From Ruminococcus sp. (lineage in GTDB: Bacteria; Bacillota; Clostridia; Oscillospirales; Acutalibacteraceae), in NCBI GenBank assembly GCA_017416065.1, contig JAFQDM010000011.1, forward strand, positions 62,001 through 126,000: 64,000 nt of DNA, read 5' to 3'. Shown here in pieces: positions 54,875 to 63,144 of this stretch; position 1 is the stretch's first letter, and each line of letters opens with the position of its first letter. The notes beneath the pieces were generated by a model, which was not told where the DNA came from, searched no databases, and was given only the letters and a program-made list of their open reading frames with translations. The position numbers and the translations under genes are program-made.

Positions 54875-54882
54875 AATAAACC

Positions 54883-55626
54883 TCACAAGCGGAATCTGAT
54901 GTAGGTATCCGCAACAGAAAATCCGCAATTATTATAAAAATTTAAGTTGTGTTCTTCACAAAGAAGAATGTATTTTTTCAAGGGATCACAACATATATGC
55001 TCAAGTATCCGCTTTGCATATCCATTTCCGCGGAAATATTCCTTTGTATATACTGTTGTGATCAAATGAGTGCTTTGTGATGTGTTTGAAAGAATTACTG
55101 CCGACACAGGCTTATTGCTCAGATAACAGGCGTAAGCAGAAACTCTGTTGTGCCTGAGCTGATGGGAAAGATTTAGATAATAATCTGTTTTTTCATCTTT
55201 TGACAATGATTCCCCTACTAAATCTGCTATTTCTTTTGGAGCATTTGATTCTTTGATCTGAGGGGAAGATTCGACAGGAACTACTCCTCTTCGAAGCATT
55301 TCGCAGCAAACATCTGAATTTGAAAAATATGGCTTTAATATTTTATCCGCAACGACCGTGCACTGCGAAAAGCCTGACAAAAAGGGAAATAGCTCCTGCA
55401 GGTCTGAATCATCTGAAACTAAAGCGAATATCTGAGAGTTATATCTGAGTACAACTGCAGTACAATTGCCGGTTTCTGTATCTTTTTGCAAAAACAGATC
55501 CTGAAAATCAAATTCTGTACCATAAGAATCAAGATAAAGCTTAATATATTCCCTGATATACTTCGAGTTACCGAAATCATTTAGCACAGAATATATAAGT
55601 TCACTATCCGAACACAAGGATATCAT
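54883..55626 (-). CDS. GNAT family N-acetyltransferase
   Basis: The C-terminal half (about 130-247) has the GNAT acetyl-CoA site: HLITTVYTKEYFRGNGYAKRI (motif A) and NFYNNCGFSVADTY at the end. The N-terminal half (about 1-120) is an unassigned domain often found in clostridial GNAT proteins of this length. The likely start is the ATG at 55626, two bases after the murD stop, with AAAGGA upstream at a rather long distance. The substrate cannot be predicted. Length is 247 aa. Confidence 0.82.
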   Translation of the reverse strand: MISLCSDSELIYSVLNDFGNSKYIREYIKLYLDSYGTEFDFQDLFLQKDTETGNCTAVVLRYNSQIFALVSDDSDLQELFPFLSGFSQCTVVADKILKPYFSNSDVCCEMLRRGVVPVESSPQIKESNAPKEIADLVGESLSKDEKTDYYLNLSHQLRHNRVSAYACYLSNKPVSAVILSNTSQSTHLITTVYTKEYFRGNGYAKRILEHICCDPLKKYILLCEEHNLNFYNNCGFSVADTYIRFRL

Positions 55627-55627
55627 A

Positions 55628-57019
55628 TTACACAAGTTCCTTTACTATGGACATAAAATGCTCTCCGCGTTGCTCAAAATCTTTGTACATATCAAAACTT
55701 GCAGATGCCGGAGAAAGTGCAACGATATCACCAAAAACAGCATTATCTCTTGCAAGATTGACAGCTTGCTCCATAGAATCAGCGTGCAGGATCACAGGCA
55801 TGCCTTCTGAAAATTCTGCACAGTCTCTGACAGCCTGCTCAATTTTGGGGCCTGTAGCTCCTAATAGGATCAAAACCTTAACCTTAGAGCAAATAATAGG
55901 ACCTAAAGGGGCATACGGGATGTTTTTATCGTACCCGCCGCAAATCAGAATTATCTTCTGCTCAAAAAGAGAAAGCATTCCGCAGGCTGTTCTTGTGGGA
56001 GAAGATGCGATTGAATCGTTGTAGTATTTTACGCCATTGAGCGTGCGAACAAGCTGAGCTCTGTGCTTAACACCTGTGAATGTCTGTGCAACCTTAAGAA
56101 TGGTGTCAATGGAAACAAACTTCTTGACAGCACAGATAGCCGCCATATAATTCTCTACATTGTGAAGTCCGGGGATGATAATGTCTTTAACGTTGAGAAC
56201 AGGAACCTCTCCCGATTTATCGCGGAAATATATAACATCATCGCGAACAAAAGCACCACGCTCAACTTCGTTTCTGCGTGAAAATTTATAAACAGTGGCA
56301 TCTGTGGATTCTTCAAAGGAGGATGAAATTTCATTATCGAGATTGAGAACCGCCAGATCATCTAAATTCTGAAACTTTACAATATTTCGCTTTGCGTCAA
56401 TGTATTCATTCATATCTTTATGAACGTCAAGATGATTAGGAGCAACATTAGTAACGACCGAAACACAAGGGCTTTTACTCATAGATATCATCTGAAAGCT
56501 GGAAAGCTCTACCACGGCAAAATCTTCTGATTTAATGTTAAAAATCTCGGGCATTAAGGAATTACCTATGTTACCGCCCAAATGCACGGTATAGCCCTCT
56601 TTTTTGAGGAGTTCGGAAATAATGGTGGTGGTTGTAGTTTTGCCGTCAGAGCCTGTAACAGCAATGATTCTGCAAGGACAAAGCTCAAAGAAAAGCTCCA
56701 TTTCCGAGGTGACGAATATTCCGTTAGCCCTCATAGCAACCAAAGCAGGATGATTATAATTCATACCGGGAGTTCTGAAAACCATTTCAACGTCCAGGTC
56801 TTCAAGATAAGACTTCCCCGTACACAAGGTTGCACCAAAGGATTTTGCAAGCGCGGCGTAATCGCCCAATGCATCCTCAGAACGGGAATCGCAAGCATAA
56901 ACAACTGCTCCTGCATCACAAAACATTTTCATAAGAGGTAGATTGCTTCGCCCTAAACCTATAAAAGCAACCTTTTTTCCCTTTATATTTTCAAAATATT
57001 CTTTAATTTTGCTACTCAT
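55628..57019 (-). CDS. murD: UDP-N-acetylmuramoylalanine-D-glutamate ligase
   Basis: MurD adds D-Glu to UDP-MurNAc-L-Ala in peptidoglycan synthesis. The N-terminal Rossmann domain has AFIGLGRSNLPLM. The ATP-binding loop is AVTGSDGKTTTT, and VELSSFQM and APNHLDVH follow. The C-terminal domain includes GVKHRAQLV and YNDSIASSP, then LICGGYDKN. Length is 463 aa. GGGGAGG precedes the ATG. It is outside the dcw cluster and has its own promoter. Confidence 0.96.
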   Translation of the reverse strand: MSSKIKEYFENIKGKKVAFIGLGRSNLPLMKMFCDAGAVVYACDSRSEDALGDYAALAKSFGATLCTGKSYLEDLDVEMVFRTPGMNYNHPALVAMRANGIFVTSEMELFFELCPCRIIAVTGSDGKTTTTTIISELLKKEGYTVHLGGNIGNSLMPEIFNIKSEDFAVVELSSFQMISMSKSPCVSVVTNVAPNHLDVHKDMNEYIDAKRNIVKFQNLDDLAVLNLDNEISSSFEESTDATVYKFSRRNEVERGAFVRDDVIYFRDKSGEVPVLNVKDIIIPGLHNVENYMAAICAVKKFVSIDTILKVAQTFTGVKHRAQLVRTLNGVKYYNDSIASSPTRTACGMLSLFEQKIILICGGYDKNIPYAPLGPIICSKVKVLILLGATGPKIEQAVRDCAEFSEGMPVILHADSMEQAVNLARDNAVFGDIVALSPASASFDMYKDFEQRGEHFMSIVKELV

Positions 57020-57068
57020 AAAATTAACCTCCCCAAGGAATTCGGATGGATAATATCAACAACAATAT

Positions 57069-57097
57069 ATAATACAATGAAAATGAGAAAATATCAA
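57069..57097 (-). promoter_or_regulatory. Promoter for murD
   Basis: On the minus strand TTGATA (57092-57097) and TATTAT (57069-57074) are 17 bases apart, about 50 bases before the murD ATG. Confidence 0.7.
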
Positions 57098-57123
57098 CCA
57101 AAAACTGTGATTTTTTAAGGCAA

Positions 57124-57150
57124 TAAAAAACAGACGGCATATACCGTCTG
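57124..57150 (-). terminator. Terminator after the XRE gene
   Basis: CAGACGG and CCGTCTG pair across a 6-base loop; on the minus strand a run of six T follows directly. It separates the XRE gene from murD. Confidence 0.85.
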
Positions 57151-57178
57151 CAAAGTACAAGATCAAATTGTATGAATC

Positions 57179-57427
57179 TTACATTGTTCTTCCGAGCAGA
57201 TAATCTACAGAGACCTCAAGAATATCTGCAAGAGCTACCAGCTCAACATCTGTTACATAACGAATCTGACCTTCCAATTTGGAAAGTCCGGACGCGTTCA
57301 TATCAACACCATTAACCTGAAGCTGAGCCAAGAGCTCCTTTTGCTTCATGCCGCGTTTTTTTCTTGCCGCCTCAACTCTCGCCCCAACAAGGTTGCGGTC
57401 GCCGAGTTCCTGTTTACGAAGTCTCAT
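57179..57427 (-). CDS. Small XRE-family transcriptional regulator
   Basis: An 82-aa protein made almost wholly of one Cro/C1-type helix-turn-helix domain: VGARVEAARKKRGMKQKEL (helices 1-2), ASGLSKLEGQIRYV (recognition helix), and ALADILEVSVDYLLGR (the typical end of the fold). The ATG at 57427 has GGGGAG upstream; an in-frame ATG 13 codons earlier has no support. It forms a single-gene unit between murD and pncB. An inverted repeat over its own transcription start suggests self-control. Targets are unknown. Confidence 0.88.
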   Translation of the reverse strand: MRLRKQELGDRNLVGARVEAARKKRGMKQKELLAQLQVNGVDMNASGLSKLEGQIRYVTDVELVALADILEVSVDYLLGRTM

Positions 57428-57518
57428 TATGTTTTCTCCCCACAATATATTCCAAATCAAAGGCATTTATTATTCCAAAAAAGAATTCTAAAATGACATT
57501 AAATTCGAGCGTGAATTA

Positions 57519-57547
57519 ATTATAATACCATATTCGAAAAAAAACAA
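57519..57547 (-). promoter_or_regulatory. Promoter and possible operator of the XRE gene
   Basis: On the minus strand TTGTTT (57542-57547) and TATAAT (57519-57524) are 17 bases apart. Just downstream, over the expected start site, AATTC-N6-GAATT (57502-57517) is a perfect inverted repeat and a candidate operator. Confidence 0.55.
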
Positions 57548-57604
57548 GCCTTTTTTGTAAATAAAATTAAAAAAATGAAATATTTTAGCAAACATAATTA
57601 CAAA

Positions 57605-57634
57605 TTGTTAAAATTTAATTGGGATATGTATAAA
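57605..57634 (+). promoter_or_regulatory. Possible promoter for pncB
   Basis: The 273-base gap between the XRE gene and pncB is very AT-rich. TTGTTA (57605-57610) and TATAAA (57629-57634) are 18 bases apart and lie about 65 bases before the pncB start. Other TATA-like stretches are nearby, so the call is tentative. Confidence 0.45.
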
Positions 57635-57700
57635 AAAGCCTTTATTATATGGATATAAAGTGATAAAATATATTTTATAAAGTGTAAGGAGGAGTTATGT

Positions 57701-59155
57701 GTGGGAAACACTCTAAAAGAAAGAAACCTGACACTGCTTACTGATTTCTACGAGCTTACAATGGCAGGCGGATATTTTGAAAGTAATCTCAGGGACAGGA
57801 TAGCATACTTTGATATGTTTTACAGAACGAACCCCGACAATAGTGGATATGCTATTATGGCCGGTGTAGAGCAGATGATAGAATATCTGACTAACCTTAA
57901 GTTTACGCAAGAAGATATTGATTTTTTAAGAAGCAAAAAGCTGTTTTCTGAAGGCTTTCTTGAATATCTGAAGAATTTTAAATTCGAATGTGATGTATGG
58001 GCTGTACCTGAAGGCACCCCTATATTCCCGGGTGAACCAATCGTTACGGTTAAAGGTCCGATTATTCAGGCTCAGTTCGTTGAAACAATGATACTGCTAT
58101 CCATAAATCACCAGAGCCTGATCGCAACAAAGGCGAATCGCCTTTCCCGAGCTGCTCAGGGCAGAGCCGTGATGGAATTCGGTTCAAGGCGAGCACAAGG
58201 GTTTGACGGAGCGATCTACGGGGCCAGGGCAGCATACATCGGAGGTTGCTGCGGAACAGCCTGCACAATTTGTGAAAGGGATTTTGATGTTCCCGCGTTG
58301 GGTACTATGGCTCATTCCTGGATTCAATCCTTTGACACGGAATATGAAGCATTCAAGGCCTATGCTTCTCTTTACCCTACCAACTGCACCCTGCTTGTTG
58401 ACACATACAATACATTAAAAAGCGGTGTACCAAATGCCATCAAAGTTTTCGACGAGGTTCTGAAGCCCTTGGGAGTACGTCCGAAAGGCATCAGAATAGA
58501 CAGCAGCGACATCACATACCTATCAAAAAAAGCAAGAAAGATGCTTGATGCCGCAGGATACGAGGACTGCCTTATATGTGCATCAAACTCTATAGATGAG
58601 CAAATAATCAGAGATATGCAATTTCAAGGAGCGAAGGTAGATCTTTACGGTATTGGCGAAAGACTTATAACTTCTTCGTCATCCCCTGTTTTCGGCGGAG
58701 TATACAAGCTGGTGGCTACAGAAGAAAACAACGTAATAACACCAAAAATAAAAATAAGCGAAAACGTAGGAAAAATTACAACTCCCTGTTTTAAGAAGCT
58801 TTATCGACTGTATGATAAAGAAACAGGTAAATCAATTGCTGACGTCATCACCTTACACGATGAGGTGATTGATGACAGTAAGCCGTATGAGATCTTTGAC
58901 CCTCAAAACACCTGGAAACGTAAAACCATTGAAAACTTCAAGGCAGTCGATATAAGAAAAAAATACATTGAAAATGGAAAACTGATTGAAACGCTTCCCC
59001 ACATCTCTGAAATAAAAGCTTATTGTGAGGAACAATATGAAACACTTTGGGATGAGGTCACAAGATTTGAAAATCCCCACACTTATTACGTTGATCTTTC
59101 TCAAAAACTTTGGGATATAAAAAACGACTTGCTTAATAAAACAAATATAAAATAA
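57701..59155 (+). CDS. pncB: Nicotinate phosphoribosyltransferase
   Basis: PncB joins nicotinate to PRPP in NAD salvage. Family signatures are LLTDFYELTMAGGYF at the N-terminus, MEFGSRRAQGFDGA, GTMAHSWIQSFDTEYEAF (with the phosphorylated-His region of the family), and IRIDSSDI. Length is 484 aa. The start is GTG, six bases after GGAGGAG; an ATG four bases upstream is in another frame. It is alone on the plus strand. Its product is the substrate of NadD, also encoded here. Confidence 0.95.
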   Translation: MGNTLKERNLTLLTDFYELTMAGGYFESNLRDRIAYFDMFYRTNPDNSGYAIMAGVEQMIEYLTNLKFTQEDIDFLRSKKLFSEGFLEYLKNFKFECDVWAVPEGTPIFPGEPIVTVKGPIIQAQFVETMILLSINHQSLIATKANRLSRAAQGRAVMEFGSRRAQGFDGAIYGARAAYIGGCCGTACTICERDFDVPALGTMAHSWIQSFDTEYEAFKAYASLYPTNCTLLVDTYNTLKSGVPNAIKVFDEVLKPLGVRPKGIRIDSSDITYLSKKARKMLDAAGYEDCLICASNSIDEQIIRDMQFQGAKVDLYGIGERLITSSSSPVFGGVYKLVATEENNVITPKIKISENVGKITTPCFKKLYRLYDKETGKSIADVITLHDEVIDDSKPYEIFDPQNTWKRKTIENFKAVDIRKKYIENGKLIETLPHISEIKAYCEEQYETLWDEVTRFENPHTYYVDLSQKLWDIKNDLLNKTNIK

Positions 59156-59173
59156 TATGCATATAATAAAAAG

Positions 59174-59203
59174 ACCCGTTCAAAATCTGAACGGGTTCTT
59201 TTA
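59174..59203. terminator. Two-way terminator between pncB and rnpB
   Basis: ACCCGTTCA and TGAACGGGT form a 9-bp stem with a 5-base loop. T runs follow on both strands, so it can end pncB on plus and the RNase P RNA on minus. Confidence 0.88.
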
Positions 59204-59207
59204 TTAT

Positions 59208-59553
59208 GCGACTGAATCTGTAAGCCGAGTTCTGTTGTAAGCAGTTATCTATCTTGGCAGGATGTTACCACCGCTGCTCAATGCCACCTCCATGGGACGC
59301 GCCGAGCAGGCGCACAATGTCCCTCCACGGTGTTGCTCCGAATAGGGTTTACAGGGCAGTCGGGTCTCCCCGACTCCGGTGAGCTCTTACCTCGCCTTTC
59401 CACCCTTACCTGTAAAACAGGCGGTATATCTCTGTTGCACTATCCCTAGGGTCGCCCCCGGCGGCCGTTAGCCGTTATTCTTGCTCTGCGGAGCTCGGAC
59501 TTTCCTCGGATGGGGCCTTTCGACCGTCAACCGCAACTGCTCAATCCACTCGC
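59208..59553 (-). ncRNA. rnpB: RNase P RNA
   Basis: The RNA subunit of RNase P makes the mature 5' ends of tRNAs. Read on the minus strand, the universally conserved blocks are all there: GAGGAAAGTCCGAGCTCC near the 5' end, GCAACAGAGATATACCGCC, GTGGAAAGGCGAGGTAAGAG, and GAACTCGGCTTACAG at the 3' end. The outermost ends pair as helix P1 (GCGAGTGGAT with ATTCAGTCGC, one mismatch), giving 346 bases. The overall form fits the class A type, which is usual for Clostridia. A consensus promoter and a terminator flank it. Confidence 0.95.
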
Positions 59554-59560
59554 AATGGAT

Positions 59561-59589
59561 ATTTTATATCAACAAATAATTTTTGTCAA
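59561..59589 (-). promoter_or_regulatory. Promoter for rnpB
   Basis: On the minus strand TTGACA (59584-59589) and TAAAAT (59561-59566) are 17 bases apart. The predicted start (about 59554) coincides with the 5' end set by helix P1. The -35 box is only five bases beyond the stop codon of the CCA-adding enzyme. Confidence 0.88.
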
Positions 59590-59593
59590 CTTA

Positions 59594-60922
59594 TCATTTA
59601 AGAGAGATTGAATTTATGCTCTTTATAAGCGATTCTTTTGTGTTTTCTGCTGTACCTTTAATAACCATTTTCAAAAGAGTATTCAGTATAATACCTATTT
59701 CTTTTCCCCTATACCCCAAAGAAACAAGGTCATCTCCGTTTATTGCCAGCTGACTCAGAGAATAACACTCGCCATCATTAATAATACGTTTTGCTTCAGT
59801 TAAAACCTTTTCTCTATAAGCAAGCTTTTTATCCTTTTGATATTCTGATTGCGCCATTATATCGGCATAGGATATGAGTAAAAGTTCGTTAAACAGACGC
59901 TGAGTAACTGCTCCCATTACTCTTTTGATATCTACGCTTAAATTTCTGAATCTTTCATCGTGATATCTTATCAAAACACAAACATCTGAAATCAAGGATT
60001 TTGGATAGCAAAAACGGGACAAAACACGGTTAGCGATCTTCTCGCTATGGAACTGGTGCTTTTTAAAGTGATCTATGCCAAGGGAATCGGTGGTCTTTAC
60101 ATACGGCTTGCCGACATCATGAAAGAAAACAGCCAGTCTGAGTATATCTGAAGGTGCAGTATGAGACAAGGCAACAACAGTATGCTTCCAAACATCATAG
60201 CAATGATGGGGATTGTTCTGAGCAAGATCGAACATAGGCTTGATTTCAGGAATAATAACAGCCAGTACATCCCTGTATTCAAGCAGAATGTGCTGAGGGT
60301 TGCCTGAAAGCAGACCTGTGAACTCCTTACGAAGTCTGTTGGGATGTACAAGTGAAAGCCCCTCCATACATTCGAAGATCGCATTTTTTGTATTCTCTTC
60401 TATTTTAAATTGAAATACGGAAGAAAAGCGCAATGCTCTGAGAATTCTTAGTGCATCTTCACAGAAGCGTCTTTTAGGCTCGCCGGTGCATCTGATAATA
60501 CGATTTTTAATATCATTAAGTCCGTCAAAAGGATCAATCAATCCTGCTTTGCAAGAATATGCCATAGAATTTATGGTGAAATCCCTGCGACTTAAATCCT
60601 CTTCTATAGAGGATGAAAACTGAACATAATCAGGATGCCTGGAATCTGAGTAAGTACCGTCAACACGATAGGTTGTGATCTCAAAGCATTCGTTATTTAT
60701 CACAACAGCAATCGTCCCGTACTTTTTTCCGACCTCTATAGTTTTAAATTCAGAAAATAAGCGAAGAATATCATCGGGCAATGCATTTGTTGTAAAATCC
60801 CAATCGGCAGGGACTTTGCCCATCAGTGCATCTCTGACACAACCGCCAACTGCAAAACATTCATAGCCGTTCTTCTCAAATATTTCAAAAATAATTTTAC
60901 ATTTTTGCGGTATATTTATCAC
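59594..60922 (-). CDS. cca: CCA tRNA nucleotidyltransferase with HD domain
   Basis: This class II nucleotidyltransferase adds or repairs the 3' CCA end of tRNA. The N-terminal catalytic head has FAVGGCVRDALMGK, then DWDFTTNA with the metal-binding Asp pair. RRDFTINSMAY and EDALRILRALRF follow. The middle holds an HD phosphohydrolase domain (HTVVALSH, AVFFHDVGKP). Length is 442 aa. The start is GTG with GAGGTGA upstream. Whether it adds all of CCA or only part cannot be decided from motifs alone. Confidence 0.93.
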   Translation of the reverse strand: MINIPQKCKIIFEIFEKNGYECFAVGGCVRDALMGKVPADWDFTTNALPDDILRLFSEFKTIEVGKKYGTIAVVINNECFEITTYRVDGTYSDSRHPDYVQFSSSIEEDLSRRDFTINSMAYSCKAGLIDPFDGLNDIKNRIIRCTGEPKRRFCEDALRILRALRFSSVFQFKIEENTKNAIFECMEGLSLVHPNRLRKEFTGLLSGNPQHILLEYRDVLAVIIPEIKPMFDLAQNNPHHCYDVWKHTVVALSHTAPSDILRLAVFFHDVGKPYVKTTDSLGIDHFKKHQFHSEKIANRVLSRFCYPKSLISDVCVLIRYHDERFRNLSVDIKRVMGAVTQRLFNELLLISYADIMAQSEYQKDKKLAYREKVLTEAKRIINDGECYSLSQLAINGDDLVSLGYRGKEIGIILNTLLKMVIKGTAENTKESLIKSINSISLK

Positions 60923-61042
60923 TTGATTTCACCTCATTGGATATTATAACATCTCAAGTCAAAAAAATAAAGATTATAAAAATTTTGTTATAATTTCAGA
61001 TTCAATCACACGTTTCGGCTTTTCATTTACAATTATTATTTT

Positions 61043-61072
61043 TGCACATTCTCTTTCCATTTTAACATAGAT
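61043..61072 (+). promoter_or_regulatory. Possible sporulation promoter for spoIVB
   Basis: TGCACA (61043-61048) and CATAGAT (61066-61072) are 17 bases apart, upstream of spoIVB. They resemble the SigG consensus (TGMATA and CATNMTA) only in part. The known forespore control of spoIVB in B. subtilis makes the position plausible; the match itself is weak. Confidence 0.3.
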
Positions 61073-61097
61073 GATACAGTAAAAACTAAAAGTAAGA

Positions 61098-62132
61098 ATG
61101 GAGGTGAAAAAAATTAAAATAAAAAGACTTTTATTTTTGCTATTAATTTCTGTATTGATATTCAGTCCCACAAGTACTCGTGCTGCAACAGATACAGATA
61201 TAAAAGATTCAGTCTACGTTGTGCCCGGTGGAGAGCCGTTTGGCATAAAAATGTTTTCAGACGGATTGATGGTAACTGATATAGAGGGATTCAATATTAA
61301 CGGTAAAAAGGTTTGTCCTGCAGCAGAAGCAGGGCTGCAGAAAAACGACATCATCTACTCTGCTAACGGTAGAATTCTGTACAGCAACAATGAACTGAAA
61401 TCAATTATTGAAAATTCTGAAGGAAAATCAATTAAGCTTAAAATAAAAAGAGATAACGAATTTTCCGACGTTGAGCTCAAACCCGTTAAAGACAGCAACA
61501 ACACTTACAAAGCAGGACTTTGGGTCAAAGACAGCGCAGCAGGACTGGGAACGATCACTTTTTATTGCGAAGAATCGAAGGCATTCTGCGGGCTTGGACA
61601 CGGAATTTGTGACAAAGATACCAAATCACTTATACCCTTGTCTTACGGTGAGCTTGATAAAGCCAACATTTCATCTGTGACAAAAAGTGTCTGCGGTAAT
61701 GTGGGAACACTCAACGGCTATTTTACAGATTATGTGATAGGCAATGCAGTGTGTAACCACGAAACGGGAATATACGGCCATATAAAAGAAAGCGTTGCAA
61801 ATAAAAACAAAGTAGAGATTGCTGAAAAAAACGAAGTGAAAAAAGGTAAGGCGGAGATCTACACAACGGTGAACGGAGACACTCCGGAAAAGTACGAAGT
61901 GGAAATTACCAGAATAAACTTTAATGACTCAACAATAAATCTGACTGTTAAGATCACAGATGAAAGGTTAATGGACAAAACCGGAGGTATCGTTCAAGGA
62001 ATGTCCGGCTCACCCATTATACAAAACGGAAAGCTTGTTGGCGCATTGACACACGTATTGGTTGATAACGTTGATTACGGCTACGGCATCTTTGCTCAAA
62101 CAATGTACGAAATAATGTGCGAAACCTGTTGA
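61098..62132 (+). CDS. spoIVB: SpoIVB peptidase
   Basis: SpoIVB is a serine peptidase secreted from the forespore that triggers activation of the mother-cell sigma factor SigK. A hydrophobic N-terminal segment (about 9-25) acts as signal or anchor. A PDZ domain (about 55-130) follows, then the S55 peptidase domain with His168 in GLGHGICD and the Ser in GMSGSP (303-305). Length is 344 aa. The ATG at 61098 has no ribosome binding site; GGAGGTGA begins inside it and is eight bases before an ATT at 61113, which may be the true start. spo0A follows, the classical order. Confidence 0.92.
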   Translation: MEVKKIKIKRLLFLLLISVLIFSPTSTRAATDTDIKDSVYVVPGGEPFGIKMFSDGLMVTDIEGFNINGKKVCPAAEAGLQKNDIIYSANGRILYSNNELKSIIENSEGKSIKLKIKRDNEFSDVELKPVKDSNNTYKAGLWVKDSAAGLGTITFYCEESKAFCGLGHGICDKDTKSLIPLSYGELDKANISSVTKSVCGNVGTLNGYFTDYVIGNAVCNHETGIYGHIKESVANKNKVEIAEKNEVKKGKAEIYTTVNGDTPEKYEVEITRINFNDSTINLTVKITDERLMDKTGGIVQGMSGSPIIQNGKLVGALTHVLVDNVDYGYGIFAQTMYEIMCETC

Positions 62133-62209
62133 ACTTTATCGAATCAATAATAATATAAACATCCGAAAATATTATTTGAAAAAAATATAAAAAAATTATC
62201 TGCTAACTA

Positions 62210-62238
62210 TTGCCATTTCTTCCATTTTGTGGTATTAT
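62210..62238 (+). promoter_or_regulatory. Promoter for spo0A
   Basis: TTGCCA (62210-62215) and TATTAT (62233-62238) are 17 bases apart, a vegetative-type promoter about 35 bases before the spo0A ATG. I see no clear SigH promoter or strong Spo0A box in the 140-base gap after spoIVB. Confidence 0.65.
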
Positions 62239-62272
62239 TTCACCAACAAATAATACTTTTGGGGGATTAACC

Positions 62273-63043
62273 ATGGACAGCAATATCAAATTACTCATCA
62301 CAGAAAGTCAAGATGACTTCACAGCGCAAAAATCCGATGTATTCAGGCGTAACAAGATCGAACCGATCTTCTGCGAGAAAGACGGAGATGAAGTTCTTAG
62401 GCGTATTATCTCTGAAAAACCGAACATTGTAATGATGGATCTATTTATGGCAAAACTTGACAGTATTGGTATAATGAAAGCACTTAAGAGAAACACGGAT
62501 ATAGATCCTCCGCTTATCGTAGTACTTTCTTCCTTTGACAGTCCTGCGTTGGAACAAGAGGTTATGAATCAAGGTGCATCTTATTTTGTAATAAAGCCTT
62601 ACGATATCAGCACATTACTTGACAGCCTGCTTACAATTATGAACAAAAGGCAAAGCAGCGGAGATATTCGCAAGCTTAACTCTAATGCAGGGATAGAGGT
62701 TAAGGTGACAGATATTCTTCACCAGATCGGTGTTCCTGCTCATATAAAGGGCTACCATTACCTTAGAGATTCAATAATAATGTCTGTAGAACATCCTGAG
62801 ATTATAAATGCAGTAACAAAACAATTATATCCATCTGTTGCAAAGAAGTACGATACCACCTCTTCTCGTGTAGAGAGAGCTATACGTCATGCTATAGAGG
62901 TAGCTTGGGACAGAGGTGACGTTGATGTTCTGAACTCGTATTTCGGCTACACAATTCACATTAGCAGAGGTAAGCCTACTAATTCAGAATTCATTGCTAT
63001 GATTGCAGATAAATTAAGATTGCAACTAAAAAACGCAAGCTAA
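62273..63043 (+). CDS. spo0A: Sporulation transcription factor Spo0A
   Basis: Spo0A is the master response regulator of sporulation. The C-terminal DNA-binding domain (about 145-256) is highly conserved: [33 protein letters not shown] and [17 protein letters not shown]. The receiver keeps the phospho-acceptor Asp56 and Lys108. The usual Asp-Asp metal pair is replaced by Glu-Ser (11-12), and the Pro four residues after the acceptor is Ala60. The ATG at 62273 has GGGGGAT upstream; the longer open frame before it includes the promoter. Length is 256 aa. Confidence 0.95.
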   Translation: MDSNIKLLITESQDDFTAQKSDVFRRNKIEPIFCEKDGDEVLRRIISEKPNIVMMDLFMAKLDSIGIMKALKRNTDIDPPLIVVLSSFDSPALEQEVMNQGASYFVIKPYDISTLLDSLLTIMNKRQSSGDIRKLNSNAGIEVKVTDILHQIGVPAHIKGYHYLRDSIIMSVEHPEIINAVTKQLYPSVAKKYDTTSSRVERAIRHAIEVAWDRGDVDVLNSYFGYTIHISRGKPTNSEFIAMIADKLRLQLKNAS

Positions 63044-63049
63044 AGTAAC

Positions 63050-63089
63050 GGCCTTTGGAGGTTTTATCCTTCAGAGGCCCTCTGTTTTA
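63050..63089 (+). terminator. Terminator after spo0A
   Basis: GGCCTTTGGAGG and CCTTCAGAGGCC form a 12-bp stem with two wobble pairs and a 6-base loop, followed by CTCTGTTTTATT. Confidence 0.75.
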
Positions 63090-63117
63090 TTGACAATAAA
63101 TAAAAGTATGTTAAAAT
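63090..63117 (+). promoter_or_regulatory. Promoter for the P-type ATPase gene
   Basis: TTGACA (63090-63095) and TAAAAT (63112-63117) are 16 bases apart, about 30 bases before the start codon. I recognise no copper-regulator operator in this gap. Confidence 0.6.
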
Positions 63118-63144
63118 ATTATCATAGATCTGAAAGGTGATAAT

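Noticed and set aside
60974-61171. A 65-aa open frame on minus overlapping the spoIVB start
   Set aside because: No ribosome binding site or similarity; it overlaps the spoIVB promoter region and signal sequence.
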